Assembly: GCA_029863305.1 (NCBI GenBank)
Contig: JAOTVR010000006.1
Location: 1 to 64,000 of the forward strand
Reading direction: 5' to 3'
DNA length: 64,000 nucleotides
From: Gammaproteobacteria bacterium
GTDB lineage: Bacteria; Pseudomonadota; Gammaproteobacteria; Steroidobacterales; Woeseiaceae
A program made the position numbers and the translations under genes. Every line of letters begins with the position of its first letter. Position 1 is the stretch's first letter. The notes beneath the pieces are model-generated. The model did no database searches. It was not told where the DNA came from and was given only the letters and a program-made list of their open reading frames with translations. Shown in pieces: positions 41,532 through 51,400 of this stretch.

Positions 41532-42872
41532 ATGAAAGACACGACTGACACGATCGTTGCGCCGGCTACGCCGCCCGGTATAGGAGGGGTCGGCGTCGTT
41601 CGCATATCGGGTGACGCTGCCGAGGCGATTGCACGACGGATGCTCGGCAGTTTACCTGAACCGCGAACGGCGACGTATCGAACGTTTCGCGGCGCCGGCG
41701 GCGAACAGCTTGATGCCGGCCTTGCGTTGTACTTTCCGGCGCCAGCCTCCTTCACCGGAGACTCGGTGCTCGAGCTGCATGGACACGGCGGGCCGGTCGT
41801 TATGTCGTTGCTCGTCGATGCGGCCGTCGCGCTCGGCGCCAGACTGGCCGAGCCCGGCGAATTTACGAAGCGCGCTTTCCTGAATGACAAACTCGACCTG
41901 GCGCAGGCAGAAGCTGTTGCGGACCTGATCGGCAGCGGCACGGCACAAGCGGCACGCGCCGCGCTGCGATCATTATCGGGCGCCTTCTCCAGGTCGGTCG
42001 ATGCGCTTGCCGAGCAACTCGTACGCTTGCGCATGCATGTCGAGGCAGCGATCGACTTTCCGGAAGAGGAGATCGACTTTCTCTCGGATGACGCGCTGCA
42101 TGAACGACTCAGGCAATGTGCGGACGCGTTTGATGAGTTAACGAAGCAGGCGAGGATCGGGCGCGTACTACGCGATGGTTTCCGCGTCGTCATCGTCGGC
42201 AAACCAAATGCGGGCAAGTCGAGTTTGCTGAATCTGCTCAGCGGTGAAGAAACAGCGATTGTCACCGAGGTGGCCGGCACGACACGAGACGTCCTGCGAG
42301 AGCAGATCAACATCGACGGTCTGGCCGTCGAGCTCGTCGATACCGCAGGGCTGCGAGACAACCCCGATCGCATCGAAGCGGAAGGCATACGACGCGCACG
42401 TGAGGCGCTGACAACAGCAGATGCCGTGCTCTGGATCCAGGACGCAACACAGCCGCGAGAAACCGACATCGGTGAGCCGGTTCCCGCAGGCGCGCAGATC
42501 ACCGTGGTGCGCAACAAGATCGATCTGACCGACGAAAGAGCGGGCGTTGCCGCTGCCGACGAGGCCTGCATCAAGCTGTCGGCCAAGAGCGGGGCAGGAA
42601 TCAGCGCCCTGCAGGAACGGCTTCGCCAGCTGGCCGGCTACAAGAACCTTGGCGAGGGCGCCTTTACGGCGCGCAAGCGCCATATCGACGCCCTGAATCG
42701 CGCGGCCGGGCATTTCAGCGCGGGGCAGAAAGCCCTTGCCGAAAGCCGCGCCGGGGAACTGCTGGCCGAAGAACTGCGCCTGGCGCAGGAGGCGCTCGGC
42801 GAAATAACGGGCGCGGTGTCATCAGACGACCTGCTTGGCCGGATCTTCGCGGATTTTTGTATCGGCAAGTAG
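41532..42872 (+). CDS. mnmE: tRNA modification GTPase MnmE
   Basis: DTIVAPATPPGIGGVGVVRISG; GKPNAGKSSLLN; C-terminal FADFCIGK. Confidence 0.97.
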   Translation: MKDTTDTIVAPATPPGIGGVGVVRISGDAAEAIARRMLGSLPEPRTATYRTFRGAGGEQLDAGLALYFPAPASFTGDSVLELHGHGGPVVMSLLVDAAVALGARLAEPGEFTKRAFLNDKLDLAQAEAVADLIGSGTAQAARAALRSLSGAFSRSVDALAEQLVRLRMHVEAAIDFPEEEIDFLSDDALHERLRQCADAFDELTKQARIGRVLRDGFRVVIVGKPNAGKSSLLNLLSGEETAIVTEVAGTTRDVLREQINIDGLAVELVDTAGLRDNPDRIEAEGIRRAREALTTADAVLWIQDATQPRETDIGEPVPAGAQITVVRNKIDLTDERAGVAAADEACIKLSAKSGAGISALQERLRQLAGYKNLGEGAFTARKRHIDALNRAAGHFSAGQKALAESRAGELLAEELRLAQEALGEITGAVSSDDLLGRIFADFCIGK

Positions 42873-42902
42873 GCCCGTCGAGAGTGTGGCGAGCCGCGCG
42901 CT

Positions 42903-44309
42903 CTAAGGAGCCTCCGGCCGAAAGCGGGGCTCGGTGATCGCCATCTCGGTGACGGGGCCGTAGCGGGCGACGTCCTCGCGGATCAGCTCGGCATCCCCCA
43001 GGATCACGAAGACGAGGTCATCCGGCGAGGGATAAACCGCGTTGATGACGGAGCGAATGGTTTCGCTGTCCGCCATCGCCACCGCATTTCCGTAGTCATT
43101 GATGAACGACTCGTCGAGTCCGAGCGCGTCGAGTTCGGCAAACTGGCCCGCGAGCTGTGAAGCCGTTTCGAGTTCGGGCGGGAACTGCCCGAGAATGTAG
43201 TTCTTGCCGGAGGCAATCGTCTCTTCGTCGAAGCCTTGTTCGCGCATTCGCATAAGCAGCGCCAGCGCCAGATCGATCGCAGCGACGGTCGATTCTGTTT
43301 TTGTGTAGGAAACCATTGCGACATAGCCAGGCATCGAGGGGCGCAGCAACACCGAGCGCGCACCATAAGTCAGCCCCGCCCTGGTGCGCAGCTCGTCCAT
43401 CAGTAACGAGGTAATGCGGCCGCCAAACAGGGTGTTTGCGATATCGAGTTCAGCGCGCTGCGCATAGGCGATGTCGACTCCGACATTGCCTATCCAGAAA
43501 TACGTCTGCGTTGCACCGGGCTTGTCCACGAGCAGGACGCGCCGGCCTTCGATCGGAAGCGGCGGCTCAATCTCCGGCAAAGGCGCGGCGGCCGGCTCCC
43601 AGTCGGCAAACGCAGCCGTCAGCTTTTCGGTCATCGAGGCCGTATCGAAATCCCCGGCGACAGCGATGATCAGCCGATCCGAGCCGACGTGATCGGCAAA
43701 ATACCCGCGCAGATCGCGATGCGTGATTTTCGCCAACGACGCTTCGTCACCGTCAATGGCCGTACCGTACGGGTGCTCATCGAACAGGAATGCCGTGCCG
43801 TAAAGCGGGTTCAAGCGCCGGAGGTCGCCGTCCTTCGCGGCCCGAATCAGGTTGATCTGTCGATCGCGGAGTTTGTCCATTTCGGCCGCATCGAGGGTCG
43901 GCGACCGCAACATGTCGGCGAGCAACTCGATCATCAGGTCCGCGTCACGCGCCAGGAACTCGGCGGAGATCGTTATGGACTCGAGGTCGGCACGCGCTGA
44001 CAGGGAACCACCAACGGCATCTATGCTTTCGGCGAATTCGGCGGCGCTGCGATCGCCGGCGCCCTTTTCGAGCAAGCCCGCGAGCAGGCTCGCCAGACCG
44101 GCGCGGTCGTCCGGGTCGGTGACGGCGCCACCGCGAATGATGGCCTTGAGGCCAATAAGCGGAACGTCGTGTTTTTCGTGCACGATCAAAATGACGCCGT
44201 TGTCGAGCTGTACGCGGTGCGCGTCCGGCAGGGTCACGCCTTGTGCGGACACTGCACCAGTGTACAGGATGGCCCACAGCAGAAAGACCAGCGGTCGCAA
44301 GCGGATCAC
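42903..44309 (-). CDS. M16-family peptidase-like subunit lacking the HxxEH zinc motif
   Basis: Signal peptide; M16 fold with LASLLAGLLEKGAG at the zinc-motif position; retains RAGLTYGARS (R/Y motif). Confidence 0.85.
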   Translation of the reverse strand: MIRLRPLVFLLWAILYTGAVSAQGVTLPDAHRVQLDNGVILIVHEKHDVPLIGLKAIIRGGAVTDPDDRAGLASLLAGLLEKGAGDRSAAEFAESIDAVGGSLSARADLESITISAEFLARDADLMIELLADMLRSPTLDAAEMDKLRDRQINLIRAAKDGDLRRLNPLYGTAFLFDEHPYGTAIDGDEASLAKITHRDLRGYFADHVGSDRLIIAVAGDFDTASMTEKLTAAFADWEPAAAPLPEIEPPLPIEGRRVLLVDKPGATQTYFWIGNVGVDIAYAQRAELDIANTLFGGRITSLLMDELRTRAGLTYGARSVLLRPSMPGYVAMVSYTKTESTVAAIDLALALLMRMREQGFDEETIASGKNYILGQFPPELETASQLAGQFAELDALGLDESFINDYGNAVAMADSETIRSVINAVYPSPDDLVFVILGDAELIREDVARYGPVTEMAITEPRFRPEAP

Positions 44310-45967
44310 TGTGTGCTCTCCTCGGGGGGCGCGCGCAGGACGCCAACCGTCATGTTATTTGCATGGAATACCCTGGCAGCGACGTCGCGCAGCTGTTCGG
44401 CCGTGACAGCCTCCAGGTTTGCGGGCAGGTCAAACAGCATCTCGTAGTTACCGTAGAAAACCTCAAAGCGACCGAGCGCGGCCGCTTTGCCGTCGATCGT
44501 CGCAAGCTCACGCCAGAATTGCGCGAGGATAATGTTCCGCGCTTTCGCCAGCTCGGCCTCCGTGACGCCCTCGGTGCCGACGCGCAGCAGCTCCTCGAGC
44601 ACGCGCGCTTCCGCCACGACCGGGTCGGCGCCCGGCGGAAGCGTCAGGTAAAAATACGCCAGCCCCGGATCGAATCCCTCCGACTGGTAAGCACCGATGG
44701 ACAGCGCCAGGCCCTCGTCCTCAACCAGCAGGCGATGCAGGCGCGACGATTCTCCTTCAGTGAGAATGTTGAGCAACAGGCTCATCGGCAGTGTTTCCGG
44801 GTCAGTCGCGCTGGCCGCATGAAAAGCCATGTGCAACAACGGCGTCTGTGCTGCCGCTTCGACGAGAACGCGACGCACGCCGAGTTGCTCGGGCTCGATC
44901 GTGCGTACCGGCGGCGGCGGCTCCTGTGCCGGCGTCGAGGCGAAAAACTTGTCGGCAAGCTTGAAGATTTCCTTTGACGTGACGTCTCCGCTAACGATCA
45001 CGGTGCGATTATTCGGCGCGTAGTAGGTGCGGTAATAATTGATCAGGTCGTTCTCGGTCCATGCTTCGATATCGGATGGCCAGCCGATCACCGGGAACTG
45101 ATACGGGTGTGCGACAAAAGCGGTTGCCTGCACCTGTTCGGCGAGCTTCCAGAAGTTGTTGTTGTCGATACTCGAGCGACGCTCCGAATACACAACCTCG
45201 CGCTCGCTGTTGACCACCTCGGCCACGGTTGTGAGGTTCTGCAGGCGATCACCCTCGAGGTCGAAAATAGTCTCGAGCGCGGAGCGCGGGAACCAGTCCT
45301 GATAAACGGTGACATCCTCCGAGGTGTAGGCGTTGTTTGCGCCGCCCGCGGCCTCCATTGTGCGGTCAAATTCGCCGGGTTCGCGGTTCGACGTGCCAAG
45401 AAACATCATATGCTCGAAGAAATGGGACAGCCCGGTAATACCCGGGTATTCATTGCGGCCGCCGGCACGGACAAAGTTATACAACACCACGTTCGGAATA
45501 TCGTGATCCGGCCAGACGATGACCTTGAGGCCGTTATCGAGCGTCAGCGAGCGTATTTCAGGCGGTGACTTCTCGGACACGGGCGCAGCGCCTTCCGGAA
45601 CACCCGGTACCAGAAACTCGAAGGTCGGCAGTAAGCGCTGGCCAAAAACCGCGAGAACGCCGAGCACGAGAAACACGGCAACGGCCGCATTGAGCTTCTG
45701 CCCGGTTTTGTAGACGATGGACTGTGTCTGATCGACATCGGCGGCTTTCTTGAGCCCGGCCGGCGTTATTTCATAGGTCCAGGCAAATAACAACGCGACC
45801 GGAAAACCGACCGCCAGAATGAAATAGACGAAGGTGTTGGTCCAGGCCGGTACAGTCACGGCCGGCTGAATAGCGTCGACGAACCAAATGATCAGCCAGC
45901 CTGCTACGGCGTATAGCAGTGCGACCTTGAAAACGTTTCGACGGCGAAGTTCTGCGAACAGGGCCAT
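44306..45967 (-). CDS. Catalytic M16-family metallopeptidase with N-terminal membrane domain
   Basis: N-terminal LRRRNVFKVALLYAVAGWLIIWFVDAIQP...WTYEITPAGLKK membrane domain; then GLSHFFEHMMFLGT (HxxEH) and NSEREVVYSE. Confidence 0.88.
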   Translation of the reverse strand: MALFAELRRRNVFKVALLYAVAGWLIIWFVDAIQPAVTVPAWTNTFVYFILAVGFPVALLFAWTYEITPAGLKKAADVDQTQSIVYKTGQKLNAAVAVFLVLGVLAVFGQRLLPTFEFLVPGVPEGAAPVSEKSPPEIRSLTLDNGLKVIVWPDHDIPNVVLYNFVRAGGRNEYPGITGLSHFFEHMMFLGTSNREPGEFDRTMEAAGGANNAYTSEDVTVYQDWFPRSALETIFDLEGDRLQNLTTVAEVVNSEREVVYSERRSSIDNNNFWKLAEQVQATAFVAHPYQFPVIGWPSDIEAWTENDLINYYRTYYAPNNRTVIVSGDVTSKEIFKLADKFFASTPAQEPPPPVRTIEPEQLGVRRVLVEAAAQTPLLHMAFHAASATDPETLPMSLLLNILTEGESSRLHRLLVEDEGLALSIGAYQSEGFDPGLAYFYLTLPPGADPVVAEARVLEELLRVGTEGVTEAELAKARNIILAQFWRELATIDGKAAALGRFEVFYGNYEMLFDLPANLEAVTAEQLRDVAARVFHANNMTVGVLRAPPEESTQ

Positions 45968-45976
45968 ATTTGCATC

Positions 45977-47155
45977 CTAACCCAGCAGCCCCTCCCGCCG
46001 ATACAGGCGGGCACAGATCCATGTCAGCATGGCCCCTATTGCCAGCGTGCTCAGGACCGAAATTGCGGCGTGCAGCAGGTTGACCGGCTCATTCTTGATC
46101 ATGTCCACGAGCAGCAGGTGCTGGCTCAGGCTGGGTACGAACATGAATTCCAGCCGGGGCCGCAGGGTCAGAATGCTGACAATCAAAATTGGCAGTGTCG
46201 GCGCAATCAGCACGACGCTCAACCAGGTTTGCGCTTCCTTGTAGCTCTTGGTGAAAGATGCGACGAGCGTCATGAGTGAGGCGCCGAGCAGCATAAAAGG
46301 CAAGAGCAAAAGAAACGCCGCGAAGACGGTGCGGGCGCCGAAGTTCGGCGTCATGCCGAGCTGTTCGAGCGGCATGAACTTCAGCGCGACATAGAACGAA
46401 CCAAGACTGAGCAGCAGCGACATGGCCATGAACAGGCAGGTTGCCGCTATCTTGCCCAGCATCAACTGATTTCGAGTGACGGGCAGAGAAAGAATCGGTT
46501 CCAGCGAGCCGCGCTCACGTTCGCCCGCGGTCGTGTCGATTGCGAGGTACATGCCACCCATCAACAGCGCGAAGATAAAAAAGTAACTCATCATGCCGAG
46601 CAACATTGCAGAGCGTCCGCTGGGCGTCGAGACATCGACATCGTCGACGTTGATGGGCCGCAAGACCATCGGGCTGACGCCGCGTGCGACAAGCCGCATT
46701 GCGGCAAGCTCCTGGCTGTAGGAGTGCAGCGCGGTACGCACCCGGCGAGCATCACGCTCGGCCTGAGTATTCGCACGATCGGATATCAGGTCGACCTGCG
46801 CCGGAATCGAGCCGGCAAGTTGCTCGCCGAAGGACTCGGGCACGAAAACGACCACGTCGTGTGCGCCGGTCTTGACCGCCTCGACCGCAGCGGCGCGATC
46901 CATCGGTCCGGCAACAACGTCAATGTTATGGCTGCGCAGATAGCGCATCAGATTCGGTGCATGTTCCTGGCCGATAACGGGGACCTCGAGGTTGCGCTCG
47001 ATGTCGTCGAGAGAGCGCTCGATCGACAGGTTGATGACAAACGCGAACAACAGCGGGCCGAATAAAGGACCCATGATCAGAGCGGAGGCGAGGGTGCGAC
47101 GATCGCGAAAGTTGTCGACGACCTCTTTAACAAAAACCGTAATCAGGGTGCGCAT
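45977..47155 (-). CDS. ABC transporter permease (NatB/ABC-2 type)
   Basis: VFVKEVVDNFRDRRTLASALIMGPLFGPLLFAF; six predicted TMs; GERERGSLEPILSLPVTRNQL. Confidence 0.87.
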   Translation of the reverse strand: MRTLITVFVKEVVDNFRDRRTLASALIMGPLFGPLLFAFVINLSIERSLDDIERNLEVPVIGQEHAPNLMRYLRSHNIDVVAGPMDRAAAVEAVKTGAHDVVVFVPESFGEQLAGSIPAQVDLISDRANTQAERDARRVRTALHSYSQELAAMRLVARGVSPMVLRPINVDDVDVSTPSGRSAMLLGMMSYFFIFALLMGGMYLAIDTTAGERERGSLEPILSLPVTRNQLMLGKIAATCLFMAMSLLLSLGSFYVALKFMPLEQLGMTPNFGARTVFAAFLLLLPFMLLGASLMTLVASFTKSYKEAQTWLSVVLIAPTLPILIVSILTLRPRLEFMFVPSLSQHLLLVDMIKNEPVNLLHAAISVLSTLAIGAMLTWICARLYRREGLLG

Positions 47156-47883
47156 TACTCGGGACCCACCATCTCGATGGCGCGCACGAATGCATCTTCG
47201 AGATCGTCACGGCCTGTACGTTGGCGTATGCCGTCGGCGGAGTCATCAATCGCCACTTTGCCGTTCGCAATGATGACGATGTCGTCACACAATGCAGCGA
47301 CTTCCTGCATGACATGGCTGGAAAACAACACGCAGCGACCGGCGTCCTTGAGTTTGAGTATCAAATCGCGCAATGAACGCGTCGCCATCACGTCAAGGCC
47401 GTTGCTGGGCTCGTCAAGAATGATGTTTTGCGGGTTATGTACAAGCGCGCGCGCGAGCGCGACCTTGGTTCGCTGCCCGTGCGAGAAGCCCTTGCTGCGG
47501 CGCTCGGCAAAGTCGCCGATCTCGAGCAGATCGACGATGCTCTCAACGCGCTCCTGCAGCGTGTGATCGTCGAGTCCGCAGAGCTTCGCGTAGTAGGCAA
47601 TGTTTTCTCTCGCGGTCAGGTGCGGGTACAGGCCGGCACCGTGTGGCAGTGCGCCGATGCGCTGTCTGGCCTGCAGGCTTGCGGTGACGACATCGGCGCC
47701 ATCGATGCTGGCACTGCCCTGGTCGGGTTTGAGTACCGTGTACAGGATGCGCAAGGTGGTCGACTTGCCGGCGCCGTTGGGTCCCAGCAGGCCGGTGATC
47801 TTGCCGTCGGGCGCGTCGAAGCTGACACCCTGCACCGCACGAATCTTGCCGAAGGACTTGTAAATGTCGTTAACGCGAATCAC
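47155..47883 (-). CDS. ABC transporter ATP-binding protein (NatA-like)
   Basis: LLGPNGAGKSTTLRILYT, FSHGQRTKVALARALVHNPQNIILDEPSNGLD. Confidence 0.9.
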   Translation of the reverse strand: MIRVNDIYKSFGKIRAVQGVSFDAPDGKITGLLGPNGAGKSTTLRILYTVLKPDQGSASIDGADVVTASLQARQRIGALPHGAGLYPHLTARENIAYYAKLCGLDDHTLQERVESIVDLLEIGDFAERRSKGFSHGQRTKVALARALVHNPQNIILDEPSNGLDVMATRSLRDLILKLKDAGRCVLFSSHVMQEVAALCDDIVIIANGKVAIDDSADGIRQRTGRDDLEDAFVRAIEMVGPE

Positions 47884-49337
47884 GGCATCGGCCCGGAGAA
47901 ATCAAGGAAGAACGGCATGACAAAGGCGTCTTGCATGCACTCGGTATCAAGCGCGCCGGGGTCGGCGCTTGCCACGAATTCGGCGATCAGCTTTGGCATG
48001 CAGCCGGCGGCAATCTGGCCGTGACCCTGGCGCTCGTTGATGATATGGCGGGCGTTGCCGAGATCCACGGCGGCGAGTTCGGCGTAACGCGGCGGTGTAA
48101 TAGGGTCGGCATCGCCCGATAGCAACAGCACCGGCAGGTTGGTCGCCAGCGGCTCGCGAAAGCCGTCGTCGATCACGCCGCGCGGCCAGATCGCGCAAAT
48201 CGACTCCAGCGCCTGAAGCTGCAAGGCGCCTATATAGCTGGCCTCCAGCGCAGCATAGTCGATCGTGTCGCGATCGACATACGGCAGGTCTTCGGTGCAG
48301 ACAACGGCATTGTGCATGCCAAGCGAAAGCGCGTCGGCGAGGCTGCTGACGGTCAGCTTGAACTGCGCAGCCAGTGGCAGGAAGTTGCCATCTGCGGCCT
48401 CGTGTATCAGCAGCGGCATGATCGCCATGGATTGTGGCTGATAAGCGAGCAAGCGAATGGCAGCGGCAAGCTCGTCACGGCCAAAGTCCAGCACCTCGGG
48501 CCGGCCCGTGAGCGGATCGGCCAGCGTCACGGCGACAGCGCCCTCAGCGACCCGCGCTCGTATCGACTCGAAATCGAGGTCGACCTCCGGAAAGCGTTCG
48601 TTGCAATCGGTGTCTGCCGCACAACGGGCGAGAATGCTGTCGAGCGCACGCTGCGCTTCTGTCGCGATTTCAGGGCCGAGCGGTATTTGCGGCGGCACGA
48701 CACCATCGAGAATGATCGTTCGTGTCGTGTCCGGGTAGCGACGCGCGTAGTGTTGCGCAACTCTTGTGCCGTAGGACGTGCCGAGCAGGTTCAGCGCTGG
48801 ATAGCCGAGAGCCTGACGCAAGGCCTCAAGATCGGTAACAGCGACGCTGGTCGTGAAAAATTGCGGGTCGTGCGGTAGCTGCTCGAGGCACGTTGTTGTG
48901 AATTCTCGCGTTTGCTCGTCGCTGTATTGCCCCTCGACGATGTCGTCGTCGAACGGGCAATCCATGCGAGCAGATTCGCCCGTTCCGCGTTGATCCAGCA
49001 GCAGGATGTCGCGTTCGCGGCGCACGGCCTCGAACGCCGAATAGTATCCTGAGTAGAACTGAATCGCGCTGCCGCCAGGCCCACCCGCAAGCGGCACGAA
49101 CGGATCGCGTTCCGGCTCGAGGTCCAGCGCGGGTACAACGGCCACGCGAAGCTCGATCTGCCCGGCGCCAGGATCGGCGGGGTTGAGGGGGCGCGCGAAA
49201 CTGCCGCAGCGTGCCGCGATGCCCGGATACCCCGGCCCGGCGCTGATGCGGCAATCACTCAGCTCGAGAGCCGGTGCAACGCTTGATGCCGTGGTTGCGG
49301 CCAGCAGCAACACCGATAAGACTGTGATACGAGTCAT
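47880..49337 (-). CDS. Secreted alpha/beta hydrolase, S33/tripeptidyl aminopeptidase-like
   Basis: Signal peptide; GGPGGSAIQFYSGYY, LLGTSYGTRVAQHYARRYPDTTR, TAP-like C-terminus. Confidence 0.87.
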   Translation of the reverse strand: MTRITVLSVLLLAATTASSVAPALELSDCRISAGPGYPGIAARCGSFARPLNPADPGAGQIELRVAVVPALDLEPERDPFVPLAGGPGGSAIQFYSGYYSAFEAVRRERDILLLDQRGTGESARMDCPFDDDIVEGQYSDEQTREFTTTCLEQLPHDPQFFTTSVAVTDLEALRQALGYPALNLLGTSYGTRVAQHYARRYPDTTRTIILDGVVPPQIPLGPEIATEAQRALDSILARCAADTDCNERFPEVDLDFESIRARVAEGAVAVTLADPLTGRPEVLDFGRDELAAAIRLLAYQPQSMAIMPLLIHEAADGNFLPLAAQFKLTVSSLADALSLGMHNAVVCTEDLPYVDRDTIDYAALEASYIGALQLQALESICAIWPRGVIDDGFREPLATNLPVLLLSGDADPITPPRYAELAAVDLGNARHIINERQGHGQIAAGCMPKLIAEFVASADPGALDTECMQDAFVMPFFLDFSGPMP

Positions 49338-49498
49338 AAATAATCGCAGAATCCCTGGGCGCAGCAATCTTGGCCACATGGCCGGCACAAGTAAAGCCGG
49401 GAAAGTAAGCCCGAATCAGCAGAAGCGGCGGCTGCGTTGTGGCGGCGCCAGAGCTAAGCGACTAAAATGCGCCGCCCCTGTTGCGCATTATTGGACCA

Positions 49499-51400
49499 AT
49501 GTCCGAAGCATACGATGTCATCGTAATTGGCGGCGGCCACGCCGGTACGGAAGCCTCTCTGGCTGCCGCGCGTGCGGGTGCGCGCACACTGCTGCTTACT
49601 CAGAACCTCGCGACGCTCGGGCAAATGAGCTGCAACCCGGCAATCGGCGGTATCGGCAAGGGCCACCTGGCCAGGGAAATCGATGCGCTGGGCGGAGCCA
49701 TGGCTGTCGCCATCGACACGGCGGGCATTCAGTTTCGAACGCTGAATGCGAGCAAGGGGCCTGCTGTAAGGGCGACCCGTGCGCAGGCCGACCGCGAACT
49801 TTACAAAAAGGCTATCCGCAGGCTGCTCGAGCAGCAAAACATGTTGACGATCGTGCAGGGCTCCGTCGAGGATCTTTTGGTCGAGCGTGAACGGGTTGCC
49901 GGTGTGGTGACCGGAGAGGGCGCCGAAATCCGGGCGGCTACGGTTGTGCTGACGGTGGGCACCTTTCTCGGCGGGCGAATCCTCATCGGGCACACTGAAG
50001 AAGCGGGCGGCCGTGTTGGCGATCCACCCTCGATCAAGCTGGCCGACAGGCTGCGCGAAATGCCGCTGCGGGTGGCGCGGCTGAAAACCGGTACGCCGCC
50101 AAGGCTCGACGGCACGACGCTCGATTTTGCGTCGATGCTCGAGCAGCCCGGTGATGAGCCAACGCCAGTGTTCTCTTTTGTTGGGCGACGCAGCGAGCAC
50201 CCACGGCAGATTTCCTGCTACATCACGAAGACGACGGAACAGACACACGACATCATCCGCGGCTCACTCGATGAGTCGCCCATGTACAGCGGCGCCATCG
50301 AGGGCGTGGGGCCGCGCTATTGCCCGTCGGTTGAAGACAAGATTGTCCGTTTTGCCGACAGGACATCACACCAGATTTTCGTCGAGCCAGAGGGGCTGAC
50401 GACCGACATCGTCTACCCTAACGGTATCTCGACGAGCCTCCCTGCCGAAGTGCAAGAGCGATTTGTGCGGACGATTCCGGGGTTTGAAAGGGCGCGCATA
50501 ACGCAGCCGGGCTACGCGATCGAGTACGACTATTTCGATCCTCGCGACCTGCGGCCGACCCTCGAAACGAAGCCCATTGCAGGACTGTACTTTGCCGGGC
50601 AGATCAATGGCACGACAGGCTACGAAGAAGCCGGCGCGCAAGGCCTGCTCGCTGGCCTTAATGCAGCGCGCCAGGCACAACAGAAGGAGCAATGGTTTCC
50701 GCAGCGCCACGAGGCGTATCTGGGTGTGCTGGTTGATGACCTGATCACGCGTGGCGTGAGCGAGCCATATCGCATGTTCACGAGCAGGGCAGAGTATCGG
50801 CTCACCTTACGCGAGGACAACGCCGATCAGCGACTGACCCCGATTGGCCGAGAACTTGGCCTGATTGGCGATACGCGCTGGTCGGCGTTCAATGAAAAAC
50901 AACAGCTCGTCGCAACAGAGCAGGAGCGGCTGAGCGGCATCATGCTGCGACCGGCGGTGCTGACCACAAACGACGAGATTCTGATCGGCAAGTCACTGCA
51001 ACGCGAATGCACGGCCGCGGAGCTGTTGCGGCGCCCGGAACTCGATTATGCGGCGGTGTCCGCTTTGTCGGCCGTCGGTTACTTCGACGCGAGTACATTG
51101 GCGAGCGATGAGCAGCGCGAGCAGGTGGAGCTGCAGCTCGAGGTGCAGGCGAAATACGCGGGTTACATCGACCGGCAAGAGCGCGAAATCGCGAAGCATG
51201 CGAAGCAGGAGTCGCTGCGCCTGCCGGATGACATCGACTACGCCGCGGTCGATGGCCTGTCGAATGAAGCGCGGCAGCGATTGCAGCGAGTGCGCCCGGT
51301 AACGCTCGGGCAGGCTTCACGGCTCGAGGGCATGACGCCGTCGGCCGTATCGCTGCTCCTGATTCACCTCAAGAAGCGGCAGCTCAGGAAGTCCGCATGA
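49499..51400 (+). CDS. mnmG: tRNA uridine-5-carboxymethylaminomethyl(34) synthesis enzyme MnmG
   Basis: [45 protein letters not shown]. Confidence 0.97.
   Translation: MSEAYDVIVIGGGHAGTEASLAAARAGARTLLLTQNLATLGQMSCNPAIGGIGKGHLAREIDALGGAMAVAIDTAGIQFRTLNASKGPAVRATRAQADRELYKKAIRRLLEQQNMLTIVQGSVEDLLVERERVAGVVTGEGAEIRAATVVLTVGTFLGGRILIGHTEEAGGRVGDPPSIKLADRLREMPLRVARLKTGTPPRLDGTTLDFASMLEQPGDEPTPVFSFVGRRSEHPRQISCYITKTTEQTHDIIRGSLDESPMYSGAIEGVGPRYCPSVEDKIVRFADRTSHQIFVEPEGLTTDIVYPNGISTSLPAEVQERFVRTIPGFERARITQPGYAIEYDYFDPRDLRPTLETKPIAGLYFAGQINGTTGYEEAGAQGLLAGLNAARQAQQKEQWFPQRHEAYLGVLVDDLITRGVSEPYRMFTSRAEYRLTLREDNADQRLTPIGRELGLIGDTRWSAFNEKQQLVATEQERLSGIMLRPAVLTTNDEILIGKSLQRECTAAELLRRPELDYAAVSALSAVGYFDASTLASDEQREQVELQLEVQAKYAGYIDRQEREIAKHAKQESLRLPDDIDYAAVDGLSNEARQRLQRVRPVTLGQASRLEGMTPSAVSLLLIHLKKRQLRKSA

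Noticed and set aside
41522-42586. 354-aa minus-strand ORF
   Set aside because: Antisense to mnmE, low-complexity Ser/Ala/Arg composition
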